From NCBI GenBank assembly GCA_963764585.1, contig CAVXTB010000008.1, positions 124,001 to 188,000 on the forward strand: DNA of 64,000 nt, read 5' to 3'. Of this stretch, positions 17,222-26,828 are shown piece by piece. The DNA is from JAOPZW01 sp963764585 (lineage in GTDB: Bacteria > Actinomycetota > Thermoleophilia > Solirubrobacterales > Solirubrobacteraceae). The notes under the pieces were generated by a model. The model made no database searches and had not been told where the DNA came from. It saw nothing but the letters and a program-made list of their open reading frames with translations. The translations under genes and the position numbers were made by a program. How positions within the stretch are numbered: position 1 is the first letter of the stretch; each line of letters starts with the position of its first letter.

Positions 17222-17910
17222 TGCCCGCCGGCTACCTGGCGCAGCCCACCACGCCCGGGCGCCGCGGCGCCGTGCTGGTCGGGATGGAGATGTTCGGCGT
17301 CACCGCCTACGTCCGCGACGTCGCCGATCGGATCGCCGCGCTGGGCTACGTCGCCTACGCGCCGGACTTCTACCACCGCGTCGCGCCCGGGATCGAGCTC
17401 GAGGCCGACGACGCGGGCCGCGCGCGCGGCCTCGAGCTGGCCGGCGCGCTGACGCGTGCGGACGCGCTCGACGACCTGCGCTCGGCGATCGACCTCCTGC
17501 GCGCCCGCGACGACGCGACCGGCGCCGTCGCGATGCTCGGCATGAGCTTCGGCGGCCACATCGCCTATCTCGCGGCCACGCAGCTCGACCTCGCGACGAC
17601 CGTCGTCCTCTACGGCGGCTGGCTGACGGGGACGGACATCGCGCTGAGCCGGCCCGAGCCGACGCTCGCGCTGACCCCGGGCATCGCGGCGCCGCTGCTG
17701 TTCCTCGTCGGCGACGCCGATCACGCCGTGCCGGCGGCCGACCGCGAGCGGATCGCCGCGGCGCTGGCCGCCGCCGGCGTCGAGCACGAGCTCGTCGTCT
17801 ACCCCGACACGCCGCACGGCTTCTTCTGCGACGTGCGCGACACCTACCGCCCGGCCCAGGCCGCCGACGCGTGGGCGCGCACGCAGCGCGCGCTGGCCTC
17901 AGCGCTCTGA
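17221..17910 (+). CDS. Dienelactone hydrolase family protein
   Basis: The 229-residue soluble protein shows the family triad: nucleophile elbow GMSFGG (about 107-112, Ser in place of the Cys of classical dienelactone hydrolases), acid in VGDADHAVP (about 161-169) and His in TPHGFF (about 200-205). It probably opens a lactone or hydrolyses a small ester. GTG start at 17221 overlaps the FHA stop. Its 3' end overlaps the convergent LtrA gene by 12 bases, so antisense interference is possible. Confidence 0.85.
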   Translation: MPAGYLAQPTTPGRRGAVLVGMEMFGVTAYVRDVADRIAALGYVAYAPDFYHRVAPGIELEADDAGRARGLELAGALTRADALDDLRSAIDLLRARDDATGAVAMLGMSFGGHIAYLAATQLDLATTVVLYGGWLTGTDIALSRPEPTLALTPGIAAPLLFLVGDADHAVPAADRERIAAALAAAGVEHELVVYPDTPHGFFCDVRDTYRPAQAADAWARTQRALASAL

Positions 17911-19017
17911 GCGCAGCTCGACGAGCAGCTCGGCGACGAGGATCGCGACGAGCAGCGCGACGAGCGCCAGCGGCGTCAGCCCGCCGCCGACCCCGGCGAC
18001 GACGGCGATCAGCGCGGCGGCGCCCAGGCGCGCGCGGATGCCGGCCGGCCCCGCGCGCCGCTCGCCGGCCAGCTCGATGACGACCATCGCGACGAGGGCC
18101 AGGGCGGCGCCGCCGAGCAGGAAGCCGCGGACGGGATCGGCGAGATCCGCGCTCGACGCGTGGGCGATCGCCAGCTGCGCCCCCGCGCCGATCATCGTCA
18201 GCGCGATCACGAGCGGCAGGTGCGCGTTGAAGTAGACCTGCGTCGCCACCAGGCTGCGGCGGACCTGCGAGGCGTCGAGCAGGTCGAAGTACACCCACCA
18301 CAGGCAGCCGGCAGCCGCAAACGCGCCGGCAGCCGTGAGCGCCGCGGCCAGCGTCCAGTCGATCCGCGTGCTCTCGGAGGTCGCGGTGACGACGGTCTCG
18401 CCGAGCACGATCAGCGTGAACAACCCGAAGCGCTCGGGCAGGTGCCCGGGATGCAGCGGCGTCGCCCGCAGGATCGCGCGCGGGGTCGTGATCGGCGTCC
18501 CCAGCTCGATGACCATCGCGACCGCCCACAGCACGTAGCGGGCGGTGCCGGTGAAGGCCAGCGAGGCCAGCCACACGACGAGCGCCAGCGAGAAGCCCTG
18601 CAGGTAGCGCCCGAGCAGCGGGGCCGCCTCCGGCGCGGCGAGCCGCGCGCGCTGGTAGAGGCCGAAGAGGATCAGCCGCACGGCCGCGTAGGCGAGCACG
18701 AAGCCGGCCGAGTCGCCCGCCGCCGCGTGGTGGACGTTGATCGCCAGCGCCGCCACGCCGAGCATCGCCGCGAGCATCGCCACGCGGAAGACCGCGTCGT
18801 CGGTGTCGAAGCGATCGGCGTAGACCGTGAAGCAGATCCACACCCACCACACGGGCACGAACAGCCCCGCGCAGCGCAGAGCGCCGGTCAGCGTCGGGTC
18901 GTCGTGCAGCAGCGCGCCGAGCTCGGCCACCGCCACGACGAACACGAGGTCGAAGAACAGCTCCGTCCACGTCGCGTGGCGCTCGGCGTCGGCGTCGGCG
19001 TCGGCGAGCGTGCGCAG
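17899..19017 (-). CDS. LtrA-family (low temperature requirement A) membrane protein
   Basis: The polytopic membrane protein of about 370 residues begins with the LtrA signature RHATWTELFFDLVFVVAV and has about ten hydrophobic segments, including RFGLFTLIVLGETVV typical of the family. Named after a Listeria cold-growth locus; its activity is not established. No ATG, GTG or TTG occurs in frame between the upstream FHA gene and the signature, so the start is uncertain: CTG at 19017 or ATA at 19044 would place it just after the FHA stop. A base error at the start is also possible. Confidence 0.8.
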   Translation of the reverse strand: MRTLADADADAERHATWTELFFDLVFVVAVAELGALLHDDPTLTGALRCAGLFVPVWWVWICFTVYADRFDTDDAVFRVAMLAAMLGVAALAINVHHAAAGDSAGFVLAYAAVRLILFGLYQRARLAAPEAAPLLGRYLQGFSLALVVWLASLAFTGTARYVLWAVAMVIELGTPITTPRAILRATPLHPGHLPERFGLFTLIVLGETVVTATSESTRIDWTLAAALTAAGAFAAAGCLWWVYFDLLDASQVRRSLVATQVYFNAHLPLVIALTMIGAGAQLAIAHASSADLADPVRGFLLGGAALALVAMVVIELAGERRAGPAGIRARLGAAALIAVVAGVGGGLTPLALVALLVAILVAELLVELRSER

Positions 19018-19040
19018 CCGCGGAGCGACGAGGAGGCGGC

Positions 19041-19577
19041 CTATCGCACCAGGCCCAGGTAGATCACGACCACCAGCGCGGCGAGCACGAAGATCGCCAG
19101 CGGCGCCAGCTTCGCCTTGGACTTCACGCGTGAGTCGATGAGGCGATCGAGCTCGGGGACGCCGGCGCCCGCGCCGGCGCGCGCGGGCTCCCCGCCGCCG
19201 CCGGAGTCGACGTAGGCGGGCCGGCGCTCGGGCGTCGCGAGCGCGGGCGGGACCGCGCGGACCGCCGACGCCTGCACGCGGATCTGCTCGGGGCTGCGCA
19301 GCTGCAGGACGGTGACGCCGACGAGCAGCTCGTCGCCCGGGCGCAGCTGCACGGGGGCATGGACCTCGTCGTGGTTGACGAAGGTGCCGTTGGTGGACTC
19401 GAGGTCCTCGACGACGGCACCGCCGTTGGAGGGCGTCACGCGCGCGTGGCGGCGCGAGATCTGGCCGTCGTCGAGGACGACGTCGGCCGAGCTGTCGCGC
19501 CCGAGCACGAGCGGCCCGGTGAGCTCGATCTGGCGCCCGGCGCCGGGGCCCTCGACGATCTCGAACAGCAGCTGCAT
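19041..19577 (-). CDS. Tail-anchored FHA-domain protein
   Basis: The 178-residue protein has an N-terminal FHA domain (LVLGRDSSADVVL, ISRRHARV, STNGTFVNHDE), a short linker and a C-terminal membrane helix (about 158-176). The layout equals that of the FHA protein at 16.6 kb. ATG at 19577 is preceded by AGGAGG. It lies 11 bases after the small exported protein gene in the kinase operon, so it is a likely reader of that kinase. Confidence 0.85.
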   Translation of the reverse strand: MQLLFEIVEGPGAGRQIELTGPLVLGRDSSADVVLDDGQISRRHARVTPSNGGAVVEDLESTNGTFVNHDEVHAPVQLRPGDELLVGVTVLQLRSPEQIRVQASAVRAVPPALATPERRPAYVDSGGGGEPARAGAGAGVPELDRLIDSRVKSKAKLAPLAIFVLAALVVVIYLGLVR

Positions 19578-19588
19578 GTGCGCTCCTC

Positions 19589-19927
19589 CTAACCCTCGAT
19601 GATCGGGCCGCCGCCGCTCCCGCCACCGCCTCCGCCGCCGCCCGAGGGCGCGCTCGGCGTGGGCGACGCGCTCGGCGTCGGCGCGGGCGCCTGGCGCGCC
19701 GGCTGCTTGGCCGCCTTGGGCTTGCGCGGCTTGGCCGGGGCGCGCGCGAGCGCGGGGACCGCGCCGGCGCTGGCCGGCACGGCGACGGTAGCCGCCGGCA
19801 GGTCCACCTGCTTGACCGCCGGCGCCGCGCTGGCCTCGCTGCTGCCGCCGCCGTGGGCGACGGCGTAGGCGATCACGAACGCCGCAGCGGCGGCGGCGAC
19901 GAGTCCGAGCAGCCGCGCGGGCTTCAC
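19589..19927 (-). CDS. Small exported Ala/Pro-rich protein
   Basis: The 112-residue product has an N-terminal hydrophobic segment (about 5-24), a Lys/Pro/Ala-rich middle (KPRKPKAAKQPARQ) and a Ser/Thr/Pro then Gly-rich end (G8SG3). No family is recognised; such low-complexity tails suit a wall-spanning or wall-associated peptide. GTG at 19927 is preferred to GTG at 19933 because AGGAGG lies 8 bases before it. It overlaps the stop of the TSP3-like gene (GTGA). Confidence 0.6.
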   Translation of the reverse strand: MKPARLLGLVAAAAAAFVIAYAVAHGGGSSEASAAPAVKQVDLPAATVAVPASAGAVPALARAPAKPRKPKAAKQPARQAPAPTPSASPTPSAPSGGGGGGGGSGGGPIIEG

Positions 19928-20871
19928 GTGCACTTCCTCCTCGGCGTGTGCGAGCCGGGCCGCAGGCAGCGGTCCGTGCGCTTGAAGTTGCCGCGCACGA
20001 CGTCATAGCGCGTGTAGGCGCCGATCGCGCCCTTCTTGGTCACGAAGATCTCGATGCGCGCGCCGGCGCCGAGCGCGCGGCCGCGCAGCAGCGGGAACGA
20101 GACGACGCCCGCGGTGCGCGTCTGGCTGCCCGAGCAGCGTCGCCGGCAGCGGACCTCGACCTTGGCCCCCTTCGGCGCCGACACGCTGAGCTTCTTGACG
20201 ACGATCCCCGCGCCCGTCGGCGTGGCCGTCAGCTTCGGCGTCGCGGTGAGCTTGGGCGGGCAGCCGCCGGCCGAGCGCACCCCCGGCTGGTCGGGGCAGT
20301 CGTCGAGCGGGTCGAAGATGTTGTCGTCGTCGCGGTCCGCGAAGAACTGGAAGCTGACCGACAGCGAGCCGCCGAGCGGGCCCGCGCCGTTGTCCAGGCC
20401 GCCGAACTGGATCGTGTAGTGCCGCTTGCCCTCGAGGCGCGGCGGGATGTAGTCCTGGGTGCCGGCCTCGGCCGAGCAGCCGATCCTGCGCACGAGCTTC
20501 GCGGTGTCGTTGCTGAACTCGTAGACGTTGATGGCGACGTCGAAGCCTCCGGTCTGGATCTCGAGGGCGCCGTCGACGTCGGGGTGGATGTCGTACCAGA
20601 CCGTCTTGCCGAAGTTGCGGCCGTTGCAGTTGGTGGTCTCCGGGCCCCCGCCGCCGGTCATCGTGCCGGGGATGAAGAGGTCGGCCTGCGTGGTGGCCTC
20701 GGTCGTGTCGACGACCGCCTTGACCTCCTCGTGGGTCACCGGCGTGTTGGCGCGGTTGATCGGCTGGGACTTCAGGTAGTCGTCGTTGATCGGCACCGCG
20801 GCCAGCGCGGCTGGCGCGACCGCGAGCGCCAAGAGCGCCGCCAGCGACGCGATCACCGGGCGCGACGGCAT
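19924..20871 (-). CDS. Secreted protein with thrombospondin type 3-like calcium motif
   Basis: The 315-residue precursor has a signal peptide (about 1-24, ending AALA), a beta-rich domain (about 25-185, with FGKTVWYDIHPDVDG), an Asp-rich calcium-binding segment DRDDDNIFDPLDDCPDQPG of TSP3 type (about 190-208), and a C-terminal domain with RCRRRCSG that is strongly basic at the end. Exported and probably surface-associated. The stop of the kinase gene ends one base before its ATG, so it is co-translated with a receptor kinase and may be its substrate or ligand; that is inference. Confidence 0.75.
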   Translation of the reverse strand: MPSRPVIASLAALLALAVAPAALAAVPINDDYLKSQPINRANTPVTHEEVKAVVDTTEATTQADLFIPGTMTGGGGPETTNCNGRNFGKTVWYDIHPDVDGALEIQTGGFDVAINVYEFSNDTAKLVRRIGCSAEAGTQDYIPPRLEGKRHYTIQFGGLDNGAGPLGGSLSVSFQFFADRDDDNIFDPLDDCPDQPGVRSAGGCPPKLTATPKLTATPTGAGIVVKKLSVSAPKGAKVEVRCRRRCSGSQTRTAGVVSFPLLRGRALGAGARIEIFVTKKGAIGAYTRYDVVRGNFKRTDRCLRPGSHTPRRKCT

Positions 20872-20872
20872 C

Positions 20873-22783
20873 TCACGCACCTCCCTGGATGTCGTAGCCG
20901 AGCAGCTCGAGCTCCGCGACCGCACCGGCGAGCCGGGCCTCGCTCGTGCGCACCGCGCGGCCGGCGCGGCGGTAAGCGGCCGCGTCGTGCGCGGTCGCCG
21001 CGCTCGCGAGGTGCTCGTAGGACCGGCCGCTGCGTGCGATCGCCGCGACGACGGCGGCGTTGGCGTCGCGAGCGACGGGCGGCGCCGGCAGCGTGCGCGC
21101 GCGCCGCGCGAAGGCCGCCTGCGCGAGTGCCGCACTGCGGGCCTCGGCGGCCTGCGAGCGCGAGTTCCCGGCGCGCGCGAGGTCGCGGCGATCACCGGCG
21201 GCACGCCGTGTGCGATCGGTCAGGAGCTTCGCCAGCGCGGTCGCGTAGGGCACGCTGGGCCGGACGTCGAGCGCGCTGGCGCCGCGCAGGCGCAGGGTGG
21301 CGGCGACCGCCTCGCAGTCCGCGGCGCTCGTCCGCACGCAGGTCAGGGCCTGCACGCCGCGATCGGTCGGCACGACGAAGACGTCGGTGGCCTGCCCGGC
21401 CACGCTCAGGCCGGTGTGGTGCAGCGCGGCGGTCGAGCCGAGGGTGACGACCTCGGTCTCGCCGGCGGGCTTGGTGTCGGCGGGCAGCAGGCCCGGCCCG
21501 GGCACTGCGACCTGCCCCGCGGCGATGCGCGCGTCGCCGGCGCGCAGCGCGATCGGGTCGCGCAGCGCAAGGCCCTGCGGCTGCGCGCTGTCGGGCTTCC
21601 ACTGCGCGCCGTAGCTCAGCGCGAGCGCGCCGCTGCTGGACGGCGTCGCCGCTGGCGCGGGCTTGTCCTTGCCGCCGCCCTTTCCGGCGAGCACGCCGGC
21701 GATCGCGGCCACGACCACGACCACGGCGGCGAGCGCGAGCCCGGCGCGGCGCCCGCTTGCGGGGCGGGTCGGCGCGACGGTGGGGCGCGCCGGGGCCGGC
21801 GCCGCGGGAGCGGGAGCAGCGGCGGCCGGGCCGGCGAGCGGCGGCGCGGCGAGCGGCGGGACCGTCGCGCCGACGCGCGTGGCCGGCGCGGGCCGCGCGT
21901 GCGCGCGGGTGGCGTTGACGCCGGGGGCGACCGACGGCGAGAGCGCCTCGCGGGCGGCGTCGACCATCGCGGTGCACGACGCGAAGCGCTCGGCCGGCGC
22001 CTTGGCCATCGCGCGCGCGATGACCGCGTCGAGCGCCGCCGGCAGGTCCGGTCGATCGGCGGTCACCTTGGGCGGCTCGTCCTGGAGGTGCGCCCACATC
22101 ACGACGATCTCCTGGTCGCGCGGGAACGGCGGGTGACCGGTGAGGCACTCGAAGAGGACGCACGCCAGGGCGTACTGGTCGCCACGGCCGTCCGGCGCCG
22201 AGCCCTCGATCTGCTCGGGCGCGATGTAGTCGATCGTCCCGACGAAGGTGCCGGTCGCGGTCAGCTCGACCGGCGAGGAGGTGTCCTTGGTCAGGCCGAA
22301 GTCGGTCAGGTAGACGTGCTCGGGCGCTCCCACCGCGGCGCCGGGAGCGATGAGGATGTTGCCGGGCTTGACGTCGCGATGGACGAGGCCGCGCCCGTGC
22401 GCGGCGTCGAGGGCGCCGGCGACCTGCGCGGCGATGTCGATCGCCCGCTGCGGCTCGATCCGCCCCTGGCGCGTCAGCAGCGCCCGCAGGTCGGTCCCCT
22501 CGACGTAGCGCATGCTGATGAACAGCAGCCCGTCGGCCTCGCCCGCCTCGTAGAGCGGGACGATGTTGGGGTGGTCGAGCGCCGCGGCCAGGCGCGACTC
22601 GTGCTCGAAGCGCGCGCGGAAGCCCGCGTTCTCGGCCAGCTCGGGCGCCAGCAGCTTCAGCGCGACCTTGCGCCCGAGCCGGATCTGCTCGGCGCGGTAG
22701 ACCACGCCCATCCCGCCGCGCCCGATCGCCGTCTCGATCCGGTAGCCGGCGAGCTCGGAGCCGATGCGCGCGTCCGTGGCCAT
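20873..22783 (-). CDS. Receptor-type Ser/Thr protein kinase (PknB-like)
   Basis: The 636-residue protein has an N-terminal kinase domain (about 11-275) with an intact Gly loop GRGGMGVV, VALKLL, HRDVKPGN and DFGLTK, and an APE motif. A Pro/Ala-rich juxtamembrane linker precedes one membrane helix (about 350-372) and an outer region of about 260 residues without PASTA repeats. The outer part has two Cys (CVRTSAADC) and a helical Arg/Ala-rich end. It should sense an external cue and phosphorylate Thr residues read by the FHA proteins around it. It starts 2 bases after the exported choice-of-anchor protein gene and heads genes for a secreted protein, a small exported protein and an FHA protein. 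Confidence 0.9.
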   Translation of the reverse strand: MATDARIGSELAGYRIETAIGRGGMGVVYRAEQIRLGRKVALKLLAPELAENAGFRARFEHESRLAAALDHPNIVPLYEAGEADGLLFISMRYVEGTDLRALLTRQGRIEPQRAIDIAAQVAGALDAAHGRGLVHRDVKPGNILIAPGAAVGAPEHVYLTDFGLTKDTSSPVELTATGTFVGTIDYIAPEQIEGSAPDGRGDQYALACVLFECLTGHPPFPRDQEIVVMWAHLQDEPPKVTADRPDLPAALDAVIARAMAKAPAERFASCTAMVDAAREALSPSVAPGVNATRAHARPAPATRVGATVPPLAAPPLAGPAAAAPAPAAPAPARPTVAPTRPASGRRAGLALAAVVVVVAAIAGVLAGKGGGKDKPAPAATPSSSGALALSYGAQWKPDSAQPQGLALRDPIALRAGDARIAAGQVAVPGPGLLPADTKPAGETEVVTLGSTAALHHTGLSVAGQATDVFVVPTDRGVQALTCVRTSAADCEAVAATLRLRGASALDVRPSVPYATALAKLLTDRTRRAAGDRRDLARAGNSRSQAAEARSAALAQAAFARRARTLPAPPVARDANAAVVAAIARSGRSYEHLASAATAHDAAAYRRAGRAVRTSEARLAGAVAELELLGYDIQGGA

Positions 22784-22785
22784 GG

Positions 22786-24683
22786 TCACTTCTTCCGCGC
22801 CGCCTTCGTGCTCGCGCGGGCGGCGCGCGCCAGATAGCTGTGTCCGGCCTTCACGGACACCGTCTTCTTGCGCTTGAAGTCCCGAACGCTGACAACGCCG
22901 CGTTTCACGGTGGTCAACGTCCCATCGCAGCGATCCTGGGTCAACCAGATCGTCCCGCGGACCGTCGCGGAGCTGTACTTGCCCGTCGTGCGGAACTTGC
23001 CCTTGCCGTTGCCCCACAGCTTGCCGAGGACCGACTTGGCGCCGCGCTTCTTCTTCTTGGCCGCGGCCACGGTGGCCGCGTCCCTTCAGCGGCGCGCACT
23101 CCGACCGCGACGGCTCGCCCTTGAGCACCAGGTCGGTGATGAGCTTGACGGCCTTCTTCGGCTTCTTCTTCGGCACGGCCTGCTTGACCGCGAAGATGCC
23201 GTCGTAGAAGTCCGACGTCTGGGTCTTGACGCCGCGGGTGTCAGCCGCCGACGTCACCGCGATCCGGCCCTTGCGCGTGTCCAGCTGCGACCCGATCGGG
23301 ACGTTCGCCGCGCCCTTCAGCGGCACGAACCCCTTCAGCGGCTTGACCGCCCGCGGCCCCTTGCCCGCCGGGTACTTGATGAACACGTCGCCGGAGACGA
23401 CCCGCGCGTCGAAGGTCTTGCCGGGGACCGGCGGGAGCGAGCCGTCGGAGGTGTCGACGTCGTCGGGGATGCCGTCGTTGTCGCGGTCGCCGGGGGTCTG
23501 CTGCTGGCTGGACCCGCCCTGCGGCGCGGCGGCGCGGGGCTGGGCGACGGTGAAGGTGGTGGGGGCGCTGACACCGTTGAGCTGTCCGTTGGATTGCGTG
23601 GCCTGGGCGGTGTACTGGCCTGGGGCCAACGCGCCCGAGACGGCGGACCACGCATTGCCGGAGCGGGCGGCCGGAAGCGTCTGCACCGGAGCCCCCGCGG
23701 CCAGGGGTCCTGCGTAGATCCGGGCCGTCACGTCACCGGGTCCGCTCGCGGTGCCCGTGAGCGTCGGCGTCGGCGTGTCGACCGTCGCGGCGATGGTCGG
23801 GCCCGTGATCGCGGGAGCTGGGCCGAGGCCGGTCAGGCCGGTGGGGCAGGCGCTTGCCGTCGCCGGCGCGACGAGCGTCAAGTTGTCGATGAACACGGCG
23901 CTGTCGTAGGTGGGGTCGCCGTGGTCGATAAGCGACAGGAACAGCGCATGAGTCAGGGGCGTCCCGACCGGAGGCACCGGCACAAAGATCTGCGCGCGTA
24001 GCGGGGCCGTCGCAGCGCCGTATGGCGTACCGATTGCCTCCGATGGCGCGAGCGTCGCCGGGGCCGTCGACTTGATCGTCACGGGCAAGCCGTTGGGAAG
24101 CGCCGCGAAGTTGTTGGGCGCCGAGATCTCCGGGCCGACGGCCGAGGTGTTCCACGTCGAGCTATCGAGCTCGGCAATGAAGGCGTCGTTGAACGCGTTG
24201 TCCAGGCGAGCCGGGTACTCCTCCGACAGGAAGCGGAAGTCGAACGACAGACACGCCCGCCAGGGGAGCCGCCGCGCCTGGTTGGTTGAACGGGACCCGG
24301 AGAACGGTCGTGTCCAGTGCATTCGGCCGAATCCCTCGGATCGGTCTGCCACCGTCATCCAGGCTCGGAAACACGTCCGGCTGGTCCGGTTGATCGGCCT
24401 GTGCGGCGTCGCCAGTCGAGAGCACGAGGAAGGTCGTGCCAATGCGCGGGAAGGCCGGAACACTGGTCTTGGCGTCTGCGATGCCGACGGGATTCCCGTT
24501 CGGTGGGATCGTCGGGAAGGTCGGGGGAGTCTGCGGCGAGACCGTGATGCCCGGACCCGCCGCGGCGGTCCCGGCGGCAACCCCATCCCTGGTCGGCCCG
24601 ACGGTCCCGCTGGCCGGCGCGGCGAAGCCCAGCAACGCCAGCGCCGCCAGCCCGGCGGTTCGTGCCCTACTCGTGCCCCTCAT
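22786..24683 (-). pseudogene. Choice-of-anchor L - FecR-like exported protein, two frame breaks
   Basis: Reading across frames gives a protein of about 630 residues like its intact neighbour at 24840-26723: signal peptide, choice-of-anchor L domain (FRFLSEEYPARLDNAFNDAF), an Ig-like stretch, an Asp-rich DRDNDGIPDDVDTSDG and the C-terminal module from VPGKTF to SYLARAARASTKAARKK. Breaks lie near 24256 (extra base in a CCC run on the given strand) and near 23082 (after CAPLKG). Both need one base removed. Whether the gene is dead or misread cannot be told. The stop is two bases from the kinase start, so the pair is one unit. Confidence 0.65.
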
Positions 24684-24750
24684 CGCAGGAAGAACGCCTC
24701 TGGGGCGTGCTTCTTCACAAGGTCACTGGAGAACCAGTGCATCCGTGCCA

Positions 24751-24771
24751 CTCCTCGCCCACGGCGAGGAG
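24751..24771 (-). terminator. Hairpin between the two choice-of-anchor L genes
   Basis: CTCCTCGCC and GGCGAGGAG pair perfectly across a 3-base loop, about 70 bases beyond the stop of the upstream gene. A second small hairpin (CACTGG-AGAA-CCAGTG, 24724-24739) follows and would lie in the leader of the next gene. Together they probably end one transcript and shape the start of the next. Confidence 0.5.
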
Positions 24772-24839
24772 TACGGTCAGCGCGCCGACCGGTTACGCGC
24801 AGAAGTGGCCACCTGCGGGCCGGGTTGGAATGAAACCGC

Positions 24840-26723
24840 TCACCTGACGCGCCGCTTGGCCTTGCTCGCGGCCCGCTGCGCGCGGGCCAGGTAGCTGTGG
24901 CCAGCCTTGACGGTGACGTTCTTCTTGCGCTTGAAGTCGCGCACGATGACGGTGCCGCGCGTGACCTTGGTCAGCGTGCCGTCGCACTCGTCCTGCGTGA
25001 GCCAGACGGTGCCGCGGACCGTCGCCGAGCTGTACTTGCCCGAGGTCCGGAACTTGCCCTTGCCGTTGCCCCACAGCTTTCCGAGGACCGACTTCGGGCC
25101 CTTCTTCTTGTCGACCGTGGCCGACCGCGCGCCCTTCAGCGGCGCGCACTGCGACGCCGAGGCGCCCTTGAGCACGATGTCGGTGACGAGCGCCGCCGGC
25201 TTCTTCGGCTTCTTCTTCGGGACGGCCTGCTTGACCTGGAAGATGCCCTGGTAGAAGTCCGCGGTCTGGGTCTTCGTCGCGCCGGTGTCGGCGGCCGACG
25301 TCAGCGCCACGCGGCCCTGCTCGGTGTCGAGCTGCGACCCGACCGGGATGTTGGCCGCGCCCTTGAGCGGCACGAAGCCCTTCGGCGGGCCCGTCGCCCG
25401 CGCGCTGCGCCCGCCGGCGGGGAGCTTGATGAACACCTCGCCCGAGACGACGCGGACCTGGACCGACTTGCCGGGCACCGGCGGTCGCGAGCCGTCGTTC
25501 GTGTCGACGTTGTCGGGGATGCCGTCGCCGTCGCGATCGCCCACCTGCTGAATGGGCAGGCTCGGCGCGCTTTGCGCCACGGCCACCGCCCGCGGCACCA
25601 CCGTGAAGGTGATCGGACCGCTGATGCCGTTGATGCCCTGGCCGTTGGCCTGGGAGGCCTGCGCGGTGTACTGGCCGAGCGGGAGCGCACCCGTCACGAC
25701 GGACCACGACGTGCCCGAGCGGGGAGCCGACAGCGTCTGGATCGGCGTGCCTGTGGCGATAGCGCCCTGGTAGATCCGCACGGTCACCGTGCTCGCGTCA
25801 GTGGCGGCACCTCCCGCCGTGCCCGACAGCGTCGGCGTCGGGGTGTCCACGGTCCCGTCGTTCGATGGCCCGGTGATCGCCAGCGCCGGACCGAGGCCCG
25901 TCGACCCGCGGGGGCAGTTCGCCGAGGCGACGAGCGACACGTTGTCGACGAAGACGGCCGTGTCGAAGATGTCGTCGCCCTGATCGAAGATCGAGAGGAA
26001 GAGCGTGTGTGGGGTCGCGCCGATCGGCACGGCGACCTGCGCGTGGAGCGGTGCGGTCGAGCCGCCGTACGGCGTGCCCGCGGCCTCCGCGGGCGACATC
26101 GATGTGGGGCCGGTCGACTTGATCGTCACCGGGTTGCCGTTGGGGTCGAGCGCGAAGTCGTTCTGGAGCCCGGTGATGACGGCGCCCGCCGCCCCCGACG
26201 TCGTCCAGCTCGTGGTGTCCAGCTCGGCGATGAAGGCGTCGTTGAAGTCGCTGTCGAGGAAGTCGGGGTACTCCTCGGACAGGAAGCGGTAGTCGAACGA
26301 CAGGCAGCTCGCGGACTCGGCCAAGCCGTTGAACGTGGCCTGGAAGGTCGTGACGTCCTGCGCGCCAGGGCCGCGGGGCGGGGTCTCGACTTCGCCGCCG
26401 CCGTAGCCGACGCTGGGGAAGTCCCCGCCCTGATCCGGCTGGTCGGCCTGAAGCGCGTCGCCGGTGGACAGGACGAGGAAGGTGGTGCCGTTGCGCGGGA
26501 ACGAGGGCAGCCCGCTCGCCGAGTCCGCGATGCCGGCCTGGTTCATGTTCGGCAGCTGTGTGAAGGTGGGAGCGGTGCCGGCGAAGCCCGGACCGGCCAT
26601 CGCGCCGAGCGCTGGCCCACCTCCGTCCGACACGATGATCGCTGCCCCGGCCGGCGCAGCCGCCGCTAGCACGCCGATGAAGACGAGCACCGCCAGTGCC
26701 GTCGCCCTGCCTTCGCGCCTCAT
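24840..26723 (-). CDS. Choice-of-anchor L protein with FecR-like C-terminal module
   Basis: The 627-residue precursor is the intact member of the array. It has a signal peptide (about 1-27), a choice-of-anchor L domain (about 40-265; CLSFDYRFLSEEYP, DFNDAFIAEL, FVDNVSL), an Ig-like stretch (about 275-385), an Asp-rich DRDGDGIPDNVDTNDG segment, and the C-terminal module (about 415-625) ending in a Lys/Arg tail. Choice-of-anchor domains are known from bacterial surface proteins whose C-terminal anchoring parts vary, so the module may fix the protein to the cell envelope; that is inference. Hairpins separate it from both neighbours. Confidence 0.8.
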   Translation of the reverse strand: MRREGRATALAVLVFIGVLAAAAPAGAAIIVSDGGGPALGAMAGPGFAGTAPTFTQLPNMNQAGIADSASGLPSFPRNGTTFLVLSTGDALQADQPDQGGDFPSVGYGGGEVETPPRGPGAQDVTTFQATFNGLAESASCLSFDYRFLSEEYPDFLDSDFNDAFIAELDTTSWTTSGAAGAVITGLQNDFALDPNGNPVTIKSTGPTSMSPAEAAGTPYGGSTAPLHAQVAVPIGATPHTLFLSIFDQGDDIFDTAVFVDNVSLVASANCPRGSTGLGPALAITGPSNDGTVDTPTPTLSGTAGGAATDASTVTVRIYQGAIATGTPIQTLSAPRSGTSWSVVTGALPLGQYTAQASQANGQGINGISGPITFTVVPRAVAVAQSAPSLPIQQVGDRDGDGIPDNVDTNDGSRPPVPGKSVQVRVVSGEVFIKLPAGGRSARATGPPKGFVPLKGAANIPVGSQLDTEQGRVALTSAADTGATKTQTADFYQGIFQVKQAVPKKKPKKPAALVTDIVLKGASASQCAPLKGARSATVDKKKGPKSVLGKLWGNGKGKFRTSGKYSSATVRGTVWLTQDECDGTLTKVTRGTVIVRDFKRKKNVTVKAGHSYLARAQRAASKAKRRVR

Positions 26724-26770
26724 CCTCGGATCCTTTGTCCGCCAGCTGACAGGAAGACCATCGTGGAACC

Positions 26771-26798
26771 GACCGGCGGCCGTCCTAGACCGCCGGTC
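26771..26798 (-). terminator. Hairpin after the third array gene
   Basis: GACCGGCGG (26771-26779) and CCGCCGGTC (26790-26798) form a perfect 9-bp stem with a 10-base loop, 31 bases beyond the stop of the upstream gene. The T-run (GTTTTG) lies on the opposite side, so it could also work on the plus strand. Confidence 0.5.
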
Positions 26799-26828
26799 AG
26801 GTTTTGCGCTCCGTCTGTCGTGCCGGCG

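Noticed and set aside
20873..24586. 1237-codon frame as one fused exported protein-kinase
   Set aside because: It joins an array protein to the kinase by read-through in a shifted frame; the kinase has its own ATG at 22783 and the array protein its own stop at 22786 in another frame.
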